A DNA stretch of 64,000 nucleotides from Rhodamnia argentea (GCF_020921035.1 NC_063157.1:22647015-22711014), one strand, 5' to 3'; counted from the stretch's first letter, positions 48,757 to 61,362 are shown. Numbers and translations: made by a program. The notes: generated by a model not told the origin, from the letters alone.

Positions 48757-49376
48757 TAGGGGTGAGCAAAAAAGACCGCCCGGACCGGACCGGAACCGAT
48801 GGTCCGGTTCCCGATTTTAGGGAGATCCTGTCTGGTTCCTGGTTCCTAAAATTGGAACCGGTGACCGGAAGGTCTGATTCCCGGTTCCAAGGCCTAGGAC
48901 CGGTCCTTTTTTTTTTTTTTTAAAAAACAAACCTAATGTTTACTTGTTGTTTAGGTTTAGGTCCTTTAGAATTTCTTTGCTTCACTTCGGTGCAGCATCA
49001 CAAACATTTTTTCTTACCTCTTCTTTGTCCAATCTCCACTTATTTTGCTACATAGACTAGTCCGAGTCATCCCACCGCTTGTCTCGCCTACATAGACGAG
49101 TCTCGAGTCATCCCATCACTTATTTTTCTTACCTCTTCCTTGTCCAATCTCCACTTCATTGACACCGTCTACAAAGTGTACATCTATTTTTCGAAACCGC
49201 GGACCGAAAACCCTTGGAACCGCCCAAGAACCGGATCGGACTGACGGTCCGGTCCGGTTCCTGGTTCCAAGGGTGGCCGGTCCGGTCCGCGGTTCCGAAA
49301 AGTGGGAACCGGGACCACCGGTATGGTTCCCGATTTTTTATGGGAATTGGACCGGACCGGGAACCGCTCACCCCTA
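48757..49376. mobile_element. hAT-like non-autonomous element, family D, copy 2
   Basis: The 620-bp element starts TAGGGGTGAGC and ends GCTCACCCCTA, a perfect 11-bp terminal inverted repeat. The flanking octamers CCGCTCGC (48749-48756) and CCGCTCAC (49377-49384) agree at 7 of 8 positions, the 8-bp duplication typical of hAT. The subterminal regions are full of facing GGACCGG / CCGGTCC motifs. The middle (about 48920-49180) is AT-rich, and no transposase frame exists. Confidence 0.8.
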
Positions 49377-49454
49377 CCGCTCACCACCGAGAACCGAAAC
49401 TACCGTGCTTTTCTATCGATAGAAAGTATGAATCACATTTCGCTACCGAATTAG

Positions 49455-49615
49455 ATAACATGTGACAGGTTAGTGGTTTTTATCCTTTATTTGTCAAAGG
49501 CGCATCGATTTGGTATTTTTTCATGGTACTAACCCAATTTAACGAAAATTAAAGAAGGGTAAATTCGTCACAAGTGGTGGTAAAAAAATTAGTTCGGGTT
49601 TTTCGTGACATTGGA
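49455..49615. repeat. Family C repeat, copy 3, right part
   Basis: It carries the phrases 'ggtactaacccaatttaac', 'gggtaaattcgtcacaagt' and 'cgggtttttcgtgac', which match the right half of copy 1 and continue where the left part at 48.5 kb stops. Confidence 0.5.
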
Positions 49616-50580
49616 GTTGCGAATTGCTTTCCAATCAAAAGGGCACTCCCCATTATCTATTTTCCAATTTTTTTAAAAGAAAAACCCAAAAAATATTAAA
49701 AAGCGAGACTCCTCTTTTGTAATATTTATCGGTTATTCCTCCCAACCGTTGCGATTCTTCATATATTTTATAGTCTACTCAATATTTTTTTTTAAATCGT
49801 CACAATCATTACCATTTAATTGATTTAATGATTCGATTATTAATAATGTTAATGTTAGGTAAGAGTTCCGTGTCCTACTGCTAACGACTGAATTATACGT
49901 CAAAACGGAGAGCAAGGAACATACGCTGACGTGGACCAATCAGGAGCGCGCGTTCGTTGAAGCTAGAAATGGGTGACGAAGCACAGGATACAAAACCAAA
50001 CCCTCCCTCCCCCAGTTTTCCCATTTCATCTCTCTTCTTTCCATTTCGATTTCAACGATCTTTCGAAGAGCGAAGAAATTTTTTTTTATCCTCTTTTTTA
50101 TATTTTTTTCTTTTGAATTTGTAGTATTTTCGTTTTCCCTGCACATTTGCCCGGCGAATTCGATCGTCGAGGGAGGCGAAGGAGCTCTCGCGGTGGGGAG
50201 GGGAGGGGAGGGGGGGTCATTGGTTGAATTCTCAGCTGGTAATTCTCTGTCTTAGCTCGATTTTTTTTTTCCCCCGATTGAATTGTTTCCCGGATTTTGC
50301 GGTGTTCTTGTGTCGGATCGGATTCGTATTTTTTTTGGAAAAAGGGGGAAATTAATCGAGGGAAATTTTGCGGATTTCGCAGACCCCGATCTGATCTGCA
50401 AGGCTGGGTGCTGTTCCTGGTGGATCGTTGTTTGAATCGGCGTCGCCGTCGGGAATTGGTGATTTGATCTGACCGAGCTGTTGAGAGTGCGTGCGATGTG
50501 ATGTGATGCTACTTCCCATGGGTCTTGTGTGTTTCTGGGTTTGTTGGAATTAGAGGAAGAGGAGGTGGGTATCGACAGAG
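49616..50580 (+). promoter_or_regulatory. Promoter and 5' leader of the LCBK1-like gene
   Basis: A C/T-rich stretch near 50000-50120 and GC-richer sequence from 50150 to the ATG at 50581 suggest a leader of several hundred bases. The nearest repeat ends at about 49770. No further gene is supported. Confidence 0.4.
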
Positions 50581-53500
50581 ATGCAAAAGAGTGGGAGTCT
50601 TTCGAAAAGCAATAATAGCCTTTGGGTTTCAGTGCCTCAGCAGCCTTTGAGGAGAATGGGACTGTGTTCGCCTGGCGGAGGGCACGCTGCGTCGCCGGTC
50701 GTGTTCCCCGAGAAGCGGAACAAGGTTAAAAATGCGGCGTCGAGGCAGAATATAAGTCCGATGAGCGTCGGCGTCGGCGTCGATGATCCTTTTAAAGTGA
50801 AGAAGGCAGAGGAGCACAGGATTGATATAATTGGAGGAGGCGGTGGAGATGAGATGTCTGATTTGTTGGGTTACGTTGTTTATGCTGGGAAGCTTGTTTT
50901 AGATAAGAGAAAGAATGTGTATGACAAGAATGGCAAGGATGGACAACAAAATTCAGCTGAAATAAGTACCCTAGAAGGTGCTGTTGACGCTAAACTTACC
51001 AGCAAGGCTTTCGTCTGGGGCTCCCATGTCTTGCCACTCGATGACGTTGTCTCGGTACGTCCTTTTCATTCAAGCAGAGTAAGGCAAGAAAATTGACTGT
51101 GGGATGATATTCGATTTAGATCCATAGATAGGTTAGTACCGCTCGGATGAGAAAGGACTGTTAATAAAACTTCTGTTTTGTGACATAACTCTGACAGGTG
51201 TCCTATAATGCTGGACTGAGACATTTCACAGTGCATGCTTACCCTGAAAGGAATGGGTCTTGTGGCTTCTTTTGTTTCATGAAAGGTCAAAAGAGAAGTC
51301 GCAAGGACTTCTGTTTTGTGGCTTCTAGCAAAGAAGAGGCAATTCAATGGGTGGGTGGCTTTGCTGACCAGCAATGCTATGTCAATTGTTTGCCACACCC
51401 ACTGGTTTCATCAAAGAAGCAAGCTTCTTCAGAATTGCTTCCGATTGACCCTCCACCTGAATTAATTTTCAGATGCAAGAATCCTCCCAGAATGCTTGTC
51501 ATTTTAAACCCACAGTCTGGACGGGGTAAATCGAGTAAAGTCTTCTACAGAATGGCTGAGCCAATATTTAAGGTGTGTTATAGATTACCATCTCCTTTGT
51601 ACACTGCTAGTTGTTGTCCATGCTAGTCAGTTGTGTTGGCTGCTCATGTTCATGCTCTGATCAGCTTAGGTGCACAAAAGAAGAAAATATAGAATTGCAC
51701 CTTACTGAGTATTTTCTATGCCATAAAGCCATTTAATCTAGCCACCAGGAAGCATTTGTATGTTGCTGCCCTTAAATTTCTATTTGCTAAGCTATGTATT
51801 CATGTCTCACTGAGAGCTGGAAGGAAACTTCAGTCTACTTGTCTTGCCTTTGCGCATCCTTGCAATTGACTTCTTTTCCTCTGATAGGTTGCTTGAAAAA
51901 TTTCCAGAAGCACACTGCTTTTCATACTGAATGCTCCTTCTACCTGCCAGTTCCACTTGATTTTAAATATGTTATCAAACCAAATCAGCTTCAGAGAGAT
52001 GGTATAGGTTGTTTCCTTATTGACAGTCGCGTATTTGTTTTGGAAGTGTTTTATTTATTGGCTGAAGACTATCATTCTACTTTTTACCTGTGGGTGGACC
52101 GTTTCAATGTGGCCCTTGCTTTCACTTGCAACTGGAGTTTGTGTATGGTCATGCTTAAAAGAATGCAGCGTGGATTTGAATGTCAATAACTATATTATGT
52201 AATTCTCGACTATCAATGAAAGAGAGTCCGCTGTTGGTGTATTGTAGATTTCTTTCCCGCAGCTACAAGAGTGTTTTTGCATCTTATGTTTCATGCATGT
52301 TTCTCTAGGTGGATGAATATGCAATACCCCTCTACCATTCTTATCTGTATACTTCGATACATTGAGAAGTCGATTTCTTATTGATGATGCATTGTAACAG
52401 CTCGCAGGATTCCAGCTGGAGGTAGTTAAGACTACTCATGCTGGTCATGCTAAAAGTCTAGCTTCTAGTGTTGACTTCAGCACCTGTCCTGATGGTAGGA
52501 CTGCTAAATCGAGTTCTCACGGCTTGATAGTTTTCTTTGTAGTTTGATTATTGCGGTCTGATTTGCGGCTTTTATTTGTTTGCATTGCTCTTTGCTCTCC
52601 AGGAATAATATGTGTTGGAGGTGATGGAATTGTCAATGAGGTTTGTCATTTGCTACCATATTTGTTCCTACTCTTTATTTTACCAAATATATATCTGACT
52701 ATGGCATATTGTGTCTCGATGAACTGTCAAGCCCTTGCATAATAGAATGTTGAATAAGGGCTAGTTTTAAGGTTCTGGTCTTGTACTGAATAAACTAACA
52801 GTCAGTGGAGCTGATAAGTTTTTGCAATACATTAAGTTGTATCTTCGTTGAAAGAGTTCAGCACTTTCCTAAATGTTTTTAAATATGTACCTTTTTCTCT
52901 AATGTTTTATGGTGTACGTAATCTCACTTGGTGTTAGTTGTTAGCAGTAACTGTGGTCAGTGGTACTTGTTGATTCGGAGGAAGAATTTATAGATACTTG
53001 TTGGGAATAATTAGTGATAGTTATGGTCAGAAGTGAAAAATATGATTTTCTGCTTATTTAAGTTAAAAAAATGCTTGGAAGAAGTATGCTGTTGTGAAAG
53101 CTGGGACTCTAGGGTTGTAATATGCAGTTCCATCTTAGAATTGGTTGTTGGACAAATAGTATTTACATTTTGCTTTTCTCTTCTGTCAAGCTAGCGTTGC
53201 ACCTGTAGCATGCTGATTTCCTGAAAACAAAAGACAAAATGGAAAACGGAATAATCAGAATTTAGGGTATCAATGTTGGTAATCATTATAATAGTTGGTC
53301 ATTTTGGAAGAATAAATAAATATCAGTACTTTTCAAAACTAAGCAAGATAAAAAGTTGGTAAGTGACTCAAATAGTTTATAAATTAATATGAGGAATGTT
53401 GGTAAATTAGTCAAATTTAGTTTGGCAATTATCTATGAATAATGAAAGTGGCGAGCAAACATACCAATGATGAGGAACATGTTTTCTGCAATGCAACTGA

Positions 53501-56500
53501 TATTTTTACTTGCCTTGCTGTTTTGGCCAGCTGTAGTAGATGACTTCATATTTTCATTCTGTGGAATGGGTGATATAGCGCAAACGATTAGTGTGTCTGA
53601 GGTGTTGTGATTATGCAAGACGTGGTGCAACTTTGATTCATGCCCACTTCTATCGCAATATAACTCTCACTTGGATAGCCATACCTTCTATGCTTACGAG
53701 ACTCGTATGTCATATAGAGGTGTGAAGTAGTTTAAAGTGATGACCTATTTAACTCCACCTTCTTTTCTTTGTTCTCCTTAGATGAGTAAGTCACAACCTT
53801 TTGTGTGGTCTACAGGTTCTGAATGGATTGCTTAGTAGGGATAACCAGAAAGAAGGAATTTCCATACCTATGGGAATAATACCTGCTGGTTCTGATAATT
53901 CACTTGTTTGGACTGTTTTGGGAGTCAGGGATCCAATTTCTGCAGCTTTAGCTATTGTGAAGGTATCCCTTGCTTTCCCCTATCATATTATTTCCAAACA
54001 CAACTTGTAGCGTCATAAAATTTATTTATGCACTGGTTGGTGGCATTGACATAATTGACTCCGTGAGTGTGTGTAGATATATTTTCAGATCTCTAACCAT
54101 TTGTGAGTTTGTACGCTTGTTCATTTTGGTATGATCCGTGCTCTCCAGTCTCTGTCTAGAGCTCCATATTGCTGCCCTTTTCCCTTTTCTTATTTATGTC
54201 AAGAGTTGACCATTTAATGTTTGCGATAACGGTCATTCCTCTTTCACAAAGCCATTTTTCTTCTCTTATGTTATGCTTCAAAGTGACTCATGCCTGACAT
54301 TTATGTTCTTCGCAACCTCTCTTTTCATGCGAATGCTTGTCATCACGTTTTTATCAAGAGAAAAATGGAATCCACTTTTCAACATGCTGCCTTGACCACC
54401 TGAAATTATTTCAAGGAATGAGATTCTTCTTCTTGATGAATCACTAGGGCATGATGCTCTTTTATCGGGAGCATTTTAATGTTAATGGTAATGCCTACAA
54501 GAGTATTTAATAGTGAATGGTTGTTTGAATGAGTGAAACAGCTTCGTGCAAATCGATGTTCGTTAATGTTTTCTTCCCCTGCCGTGCTCTCGAGTGATCT
54601 ATATCAAGAAATTAAATTTCTTTCTCGCTTAGGAACTCGGAATTATTTATTCATGTATCTGTTTGGTTTTTGTTATATGATTTTTGGGTATTCGTTCAAA
54701 TGATTGTGCTGCTTTTTCTTGCTGTTTAATAAAATATATTCTCTTTATTGCTTCAGGGTGGTTTAACTGCTACAGATGTTTTTGCTGTTGAATGGCTTCA
54801 AAGTGGTGTCATTCACTTTGGGATGACTTGTGCATACTATGGTTTCGTCAGCGATGGTAATTCATGTCACTCGTGTCTACAGTCTCCAAATTTTATCTCC
54901 CGTTACTGTCATTAATTCTTTACTGCTTGGATGTTTCAAACTAAAACGCAGAGAAATTATATCCTTCAAATTCTTGAATGTCCTCCTCCCATTATGTTTT
55001 TACCTTGATGCAGAATGGAAATGGCCAAAATAGGCACGTATTTCACAATCACCTACCTACATCTCTAGTTTACAATGCCTTCTCCTGTCTCATGTAATTA
55101 CAATTTCTCTCAGTTCACTTAAAACTTTTCACTAACATTTGGTATTGTTCTTTCCAGTATTGGAGATGTCTGAGAAATATCAGAAGCGCTTTGGTCCTCT
55201 GCGATACTTTGTGGCTGGTTTCCTGAAGTTCCTTTGTTTGCCAAAATACAACTATGAAGTGGAATATCTTCCAGCACTGAAAGAAGATCAGGATGGAAAG
55301 CTCTCTACTGAACGTCAAGCAGTTGACATGACAGACCTGTACAATGACGTTGTGAGAAGGTCAAGCAAAGAAGGCATGCCTAGAGCATCCAGCTTATCAA
55401 GTATTGACTCGATAATGACCCCAAGCCGGATGTCTGGTGGAGATCCGGATACAACCTGCAGTAGCACTCATGCTAGCACTGAACCATCTGACTATGTTCG
55501 TGGCATATCCAAACGCCTGTCATCTGGAAGAAACAATGTTGCTGCTGAACCCGAAGTTATTCATCCCCAAAATCCCCTGTCAACAACTCCAAACTGGCCG
55601 AGGACAAGGTCAAAGTCAAGGACAGATAGAGGATGCTCGGGGCTGCAAGCTACACATGATCGGACATGGGGGAATGCTGCGACAAATGATAAAGAAGATA
55701 TCTCATCAACAATGTCTGATCCAGGTCCAATTTGGGATGCTGAACCAAGGTGGGACACTGAGCCTAATTGGGTTGTAGAAAACCCAATAGAATTGCCTGG
55801 GCCTCCAGATGATATAGAAACTGGAGTTAAGAAAGAACTCATACCTAGATGTGAAGAGAAGTGGGTAGTTACTAAGGGACAGTTCCTTGGCATATTGGTG
55901 TGTAACCATGCCTGCCGAACTGTTCAAAGCTCTCAGGTGGTGGCACCAAAAGCTGAGCCTGATGACAACACCTTAGATATGCTTCTAGTTCGTGGAAGTG
56001 GGAGGTGGAGACTTTTGAGATTTTTTGTGCGTCTTCAGATGGGTGGACACCTTGAGCTACCATATGTGGAATACATAAAGGTAACATGCACACATCTTTT
56101 CTTCTGGACTAAACATTTCTGCTCTCAGAACTAGGTTGTGGGAGTCTCTTCTATTTGTTTACTTTCATTTTGGTGTTCGGTGGTTTCTTCACTGTGGTTT
56201 GAGGGTGGGGGATGGGGGGAGTAAGGGGGAATAAAGGAAAAAGTTGAATGAAAATGCATGCGTATATTTGGTTCAAGTTGAGGGTTTCTCATTAATGTTA
56301 ATTTTGTTTGTCCCCTTCCACTTCCACATGCAAATTGAGACGGGCTGCTATTTGAAAGCATGGGGATGATCCGGGATATGGTTGTAGTGCATGATGCATT
56401 GGCAGTTAAAAGTGGTACTCTGAATATTTATACTTGGTAAATGTTTGCATTCTATGCCGTCTGTCCGCGAATCTTCATTATGTGTTAAAAACTTCGCAAA

Positions 56501-56848
56501 AGTTTAAAAAGGTCGAAACAAAACATTAGGGGAACCAAAAGCGCAGCAAATCCCAGTTTAGGAAAATGAGCTGGTGGCTATAAACCTTTACACATCCCAC
56601 ATAGGACTGCTAGTGTCCACATACGTGTTCTGAGTACTTGACGAGTGTAAGTTTTCATCCTCATATATTAAATTTAAGTAAGCTTTCAATGAATGCAGGT
56701 AAAGTCAGTGAAGATTAAAGCCGGGAAGCACACGCACAATGGCTGTGGCATCGATGGTGAGCTCTTTCCTCTTAATGGACAGGTCATCTCTTCTTTGCTT
56801 CCAGAACAATGCAGATTAATTGGTCGCTTCCCGAGCCATCGCATATAA
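50581..56848 (+). CDS. LCBK1: Sphingoid long-chain-base kinase (LCBK1-like, DAGK-catalytic domain)
   Basis: Eight exons join in frame to 766 residues, against about 763 in Arabidopsis LCBK1: 50581-51054, 51198-51572, 52401-52494, 52603-52640, 53816-53962, 54757-54856, 55158-56080 and 56699-56848. An N-terminal region of about 260 residues precedes the catalytic domain, which starts with RMLVILNPQSGRGKSSKVF. It contains the nucleotide-binding loop VGGDGIVNEV (319-328), IIPAGSDNSL (348-357) and TDVFAVEW...ACAYYGFVSD. A low-complexity Ser/Pro/Trp-rich insert (about 470-600) splits it from the C-terminal part, LGILVCNHAC and KHTHNGCGIDGELFPLNGQV. The enzyme phosphorylates free sphingoid bases, and the product acts in ABA, stomatal and cell-death signalling. 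The ATG is the first in frame of exon 1. The next gene downstream is FTRA, as in Arabidopsis. Confidence 0.94.
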
Positions 56849-58110
56849 TAATAGCCAAAAGCTCCTTTCGTATTCTTTTGCTGTGATACCAGGGACTTGT
56901 GATCTCAAAATTTTGTCAAAAGCATGTGCATTTCCTCTATACATATCAGGGGACAATCTTCTCTTCCGCTTCAATTTGTTTCTCCCAGTCAAGTCCCTGT
57001 AAATTCTGTGTAATGTAAACAGCTGCCCCTTTTTGGTTTGACACTCGGTCTCTTCTATCGATGTGTACGGATGTCCCATGTTTTTCATATGGGTGCGAGC
57101 TGGTTAACGTGAACGTGTGAGAAATATATGCTACTTTCTGCAGCGATTCAGTTTACTCCCCAAAACATGGATTGTAGAAGCTTTTGGTTGTTTTATATCC
57201 CACGAAGTAATCGTCCCCTATGGTACTCCTGTGGTACTTCTAGTTTTTGTCCAAGTTGTCCTTCCTGTGATCTATGTCCAGTGGATGCTGTCATTCAAAG
57301 TTCATCTGAAGTTCCAAGGGAGTGAGAAAAACTGTCAATTGCTTATGACCTATATTCTGCTATCTGTATTGATGTGACTGTGGCGAAGCAAGGTTTGACT
57401 GGTCATTTTGCCATGTCGCTGGCTGGGTCTAAGGTGTTGCTTGTTAGTATGAGCTTGTTAAAATTACAACTGTCCCTTCTCTCATCTCCTTTGCTTGTAG
57501 TTATAGGAGGATTAACTTGTCCCAGAAGTGTGAGGATATTGCTTGAAGAAGGGCTCTTTTTTCCTTTTTTCGAGTTTGTGGTTCAATTACTCTCCTTGGA
57601 GGGTCAAAAGATCGCAGCAAACAAATTTCGATTCGCAAGGACATGACTAACGTTGGTTGCCACCGAATCTTCCACCGATATATGGACAACTGTGTGGACG
57701 AACGGGCTTACTGGCTGCAATCATTGGAAAGTAGTTTAGAAAATAGGTGCAAAAACGAAGCCATGGCATCATCTTTAGGAGATAAATAGGTTGGCTGCAA
57801 TTCTTACTTTGAAAGGGGCAAAGTGAAGCTGACTTCATGTTGCAGGAGGCGATGCATAGTGTTATCTTTGATTTCGGAAAGTCAGAAGAAGAACCATCTA
57901 CCCCTATGAGGCTAGGATTGTTGGTTAGATTCAACCCCAAAGATTGTTAGTTCACAGCTGAAAGTATCCACTTCTGTTCTATATAATCATTGTCACATTC
58001 CAATTCTCATTGCTACAAATAAGCCACTATACATTTCCTTTGAATTCAACTGTCAGTCCTCTTTCTTCGCCATCACCTTCCCCTTCTTCGTTTTCATCGT
58101 CTCGGCACGC
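56849..58110 (+). other. LCBK1 3' UTR and FTRA promoter region
   Basis: The two genes are head to tail with a 1.26-kb gap. The short open frames at 56816-57646 have no domain. A TATA motif sits 125 bp before the FTRA start codon. No member of the window's repeat families is present, in contrast to most other spacers. Confidence 0.45.
57980..57986 (+). promoter_or_regulatory. Probable TATA box of the FTRA gene
   Basis: TATATAA lies 125 bp upstream of the ATG at 58111, a distance that would leave a leader of about 90-95 nt, which suits a small intronless plastid-protein gene. The prediction rests on motif and distance only. Confidence 0.5.
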
Positions 58111-58509
58111 ATGATCGTGCTCCAATCGTCCCCCGCCTCTGCCTCTTGGCTCCCGCGAATCCGCTCGGGGAGGAGGAGGTCGTCGATATCGTGCGAGCTT
58201 GCGCTCAAGTCGGAAACCAATCCGTCCTCGGTCTCCTTCAAGAGCGACGTCGAGCTGTTGCTGGATCCCGCGAGGACAGGGTTGAGGGTCCGAGTGAAGG
58301 CGCCGGTGAGGGTGTACCACGTGCCGCGGGTGGCGGAGCTGGAGCTGAGTGGAATGGAGGGTGAGGTCAAGCAGAACTTGCTGTTCTGGAGAGGCAAGAG
58401 CCTAACCGCCAATCGTCCCTTCAAGGTGGAGTTCGTAAGGGATGTGGAGGGCAGGGGACTCGTCAAGTTCGTTGCACACCTCGAGGAGGATGAATTTGAG
58501 TTTGTTTGA
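58111..58509 (+). CDS. FTRA1: Ferredoxin-thioredoxin reductase, variable subunit (chloroplast)
   Basis: This intronless gene encodes 132 residues. The first 30 or so are rich in Ser, Ala and Arg and lack acidic residues (SASWLPRIRSGRRRSSISC), as in a stromal transit peptide. The mature part is the SH3-like barrel of the FTR variable (alpha) chain: GLRVRVKAPVRVYHVPRV, a GMEGEVKQNL turn, KSLTANRPFKVEF and a conserved end, KFVAHLEEDEFEFV. The subunit pairs with the catalytic Fe-S beta chain, and the complex passes electrons from photoreduced ferredoxin to thioredoxins in the stroma. The start codon is the only ATG upstream of the transit peptide in this frame. It lies directly downstream of the LCBK1-like gene. 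A second plant paralogue (FTRA2) exists; the neighbour favours FTRA1. Confidence 0.93.
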   Translation: MIVLQSSPASASWLPRIRSGRRRSSISCELALKSETNPSSVSFKSDVELLLDPARTGLRVRVKAPVRVYHVPRVAELELSGMEGEVKQNLLFWRGKSLTANRPFKVEFVRDVEGRGLVKFVAHLEEDEFEFV

Positions 58510-60874
58510 ATTTTTTTTTTTTTTTTGGTCGAAGTGTTTGTTTGATTGATTCGAACTAAAAGTGCCGATTCTGTAAAAAGACACCATAATTTAACGTTGC
58601 TTCGGAGTACCAAAAATAGACAGCAGTTGTCTTCACTCTCTCTCACACACACATACAAATATTAAATAAATTGGAACTAAAAATTAAAATAATCGAGAAG
58701 TATTAAAATATAAAAATATAAAAAAATTCGAAAAAATATCTTAAAAATTTGAGAGGAGCAATTCCGAAAAATAGTTTCACCTCTTCAGATTGGGGAATTC
58801 ACTTTTCTAGTTCTATGCATGAATTTTTCATTGGCCGGAAAGTGTTTTCTGTTGACTAAATCATTTCGACGAACCAAACGCGTGAAAATCCGAAATATCA
58901 GTTTTCAAAAAAAAAAAAAAAAACTTTTCACTCCAACAAACGCACTCTTAGTTTTTAATTTCCAATCGTTCACGCTTACATATTTTCCGAAGGTCACCTC
59001 CCCCATCCAAAACATACCGGCATCTTCGGCCCCGGTGGGCGAATGCGCGCTCTGTCGGTAGCAGTGTTGAATGAACGGCGCGTTTGCTTACCCGGGAAAC
59101 GATCAGCTCTCGAGTAAAAGAGTGGCCCTATTGTCGATCGATCGATCTCTTGTTCTCGTGTCTCCCTCGCCACCGTCGACCGTCTTGTGGTTTCTTTCTT
59201 CCCCGAAAGGGCGCTTAGGACTTAGGAGGGCTTTTGGGCATTATTAATAAATTTGATTCTCCACTAACGTGCTTCAATATTATAAGATACACTTGAAATG
59301 GGGAGACTAACAAGAGAGGATGATGTCATGATCAGGTTGAAGGTTTTCAGAGGCTAACTTATCTTATAGTTTTATCTTCTACTTATGATCTTAATCTTTT
59401 TCAAAATTGAAAGAGAGATAAAAAATTTATGATCTTTCAAGCTTTAGAAAGTCGTGAAAATTAGCATATGATTTTACGTGCCAATATCCATTGACTTTTT
59501 GGTTCTAAAGAGATGTCGGATACTTCATTTGCGAAACCTGAAGAATTTGTAACGAAGCAAAAATTGCAAACAAGTCTGAAAATCTCACGTGGAAACTTAT
59601 GAAACTGCTATAAGTTTTATGGTTTACACACTACATGCACGGCATAAAAGCTTTTTTTTTCAAGTATCTGTGTAGTATTGTGGATCGGGTCGGAGAAAAG
59701 CCAAATACAACAGGCCGGGCACGGGCCACCGAATTTATGTTACGAATAAATGAATCAAAATGGATTAAAATGGGTAGATTTAGGCCGAATAATTTTCGAG
59801 CTAGCATCGACCGACGCTACTGATCATGACATTATCCTCTCTTCTTGTTCTTTCCTTTGCTGACTGACATTTACTCTTCATCTTCCAAGAAAACTTCATT
59901 TGGTTCCACTCCTCCATTTACTGAGAATAGCACAAAAGGACCCCGGATTTGCCATGATTCCCATCTCCGTCCACGTCCCAGAAATTTAAATAATTCGTGA
60001 AATTAATTTCTTCGCCGTAACTCTTAATAACTTCACTTTTGAAACCACCAATTTCCAACGTTACTTCCCTACAAATATTCTCCCAATAATCAAGAATCAA
60101 TGTATCTATACGTCTAAATACATATGTGTAGCAATCTCATTATTGTACGTCATGCTCAATTGTGGGTTTACAATTTTTTTTTTATGAAACTACGTATTAG
60201 AAAGAGCTAACAACCGGGCACACGCACGAAAATACTTCTAGAGTATTTATTTTTCTACTTTCGGAGTATTTTATTTCCTTTTCAGAAGTAGACAAATCAA
60301 CTTATGCTAAAAAATAAAAAATATAAAGATCAACTTCTGACGAATCAATTTTTAGAGCGGGTTGCCATGCGTGCCCTAACACCAATCAAGTCCAAGCCTT
60401 CTTTTCCATAAAATTGAACACCTACGAAACCGAATTTTCGGACAATATTTCCGAAAATACGAGAAATGACCTGAAAAGGGGAAACATGGGGACATAACAC
60501 ATAAGCAGAAATGACATCCATAAAGCCAAAAAAGGAGAAAAAGAGAAAAAAAAAAGAATATTCCCAAACAAAATTACGTGTACCAATTGGTGGTAGACGG
60601 GTGGACAGGATCCGACCACGTCCTCCTGATAACTTTAATTTTTCCAAATTGTTTGTTTTATTATTGTTATGTTTTTTTTTTTATAAAAGTTTTCTTCTTT
60701 TAAAACACTTTTCTGGGAACAATTTGATTGTTGATATTATGCTCCCTCATCTCTATGTCTCGCCACCAACCCCGAAACTTTAACCATGTCTCTCTCCGGT
60801 TTGTCCATTCAAAGAGTCAAACCTCCCAATGAGTGAGATTCCACAATGGTGCCCACAACTTATTATTATTAAAG
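58510..60874. other. Intergenic DNA downstream of FTRA
   Basis: No gene is supported. Open frames such as 60345-60647 on the minus strand are homopolymer-driven (poly-Phe/Lys) and have no domain. No member of the named repeat families is clear. Confidence 0.45.
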
Positions 60875-61335
60875 TTAATATCATGAAAATTCCTAAACTG
60901 GTACACATGTGATAAATTTATCCAAAATTAATTTTTTTGACCACCAAAAAACCTAAATTGATACGCTTGTGACAGATTTACCATAAACTAATTTTTTTTA
61001 CCACGAAAAACCCTAAACTAATATACCCGTGACAAATTTACTCTACGTTCAATTGGTTTAATACCACGAAAAATTTCAAATTGATGTACATGTGACAAAC
61101 AAGTGGTAAAAATGCCAAGTCGGTATACCCGTCAATTTCCATGCGTCATACAACTTAGTACTTTAACGGTTGGATTTAACGAAAATCAACGGAGGATAAA
61201 TTTGTCACGGATGTATCCGTTTGAGGTAAAATTGTCATAAGTGTACCGATTTGGATTTTTTGTGGTTAAAAAAAATTAGTTTAGTGTAAATTTGTCACAA
61301 GTATACCCGTTTAAAATTTTTTGAGGCATTAACCA
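60875..61335. repeat. Family C interspersed repeat, copy 4
   Basis: It carries the same phrases as the other family C copies ('ctggtacacatgtgataaat', 'caccaaaaaacctaaattg', 'tagtgtaaatttgtcacaag'), running forward and then inverted about a centre near 61150. An ATT trinucleotide tract follows directly. Confidence 0.55.
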
Positions 61336-61362
61336 TTATTATTATTATTATTATTATTATTT
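61335..61362. repeat. (ATT)n microsatellite
   Basis: Nine uninterrupted ATT units directly follow a family C repeat. Such tracts often mark the ends of inserted elements. Confidence 0.9.

Noticed and set aside
57117-57646. Frames between LCBK1 and FTRA
   Set aside because: They look hydrophobic because of T-rich UTR sequence; there is no start context or domain, and the position fits the LCBK1 3' UTR and spacer.
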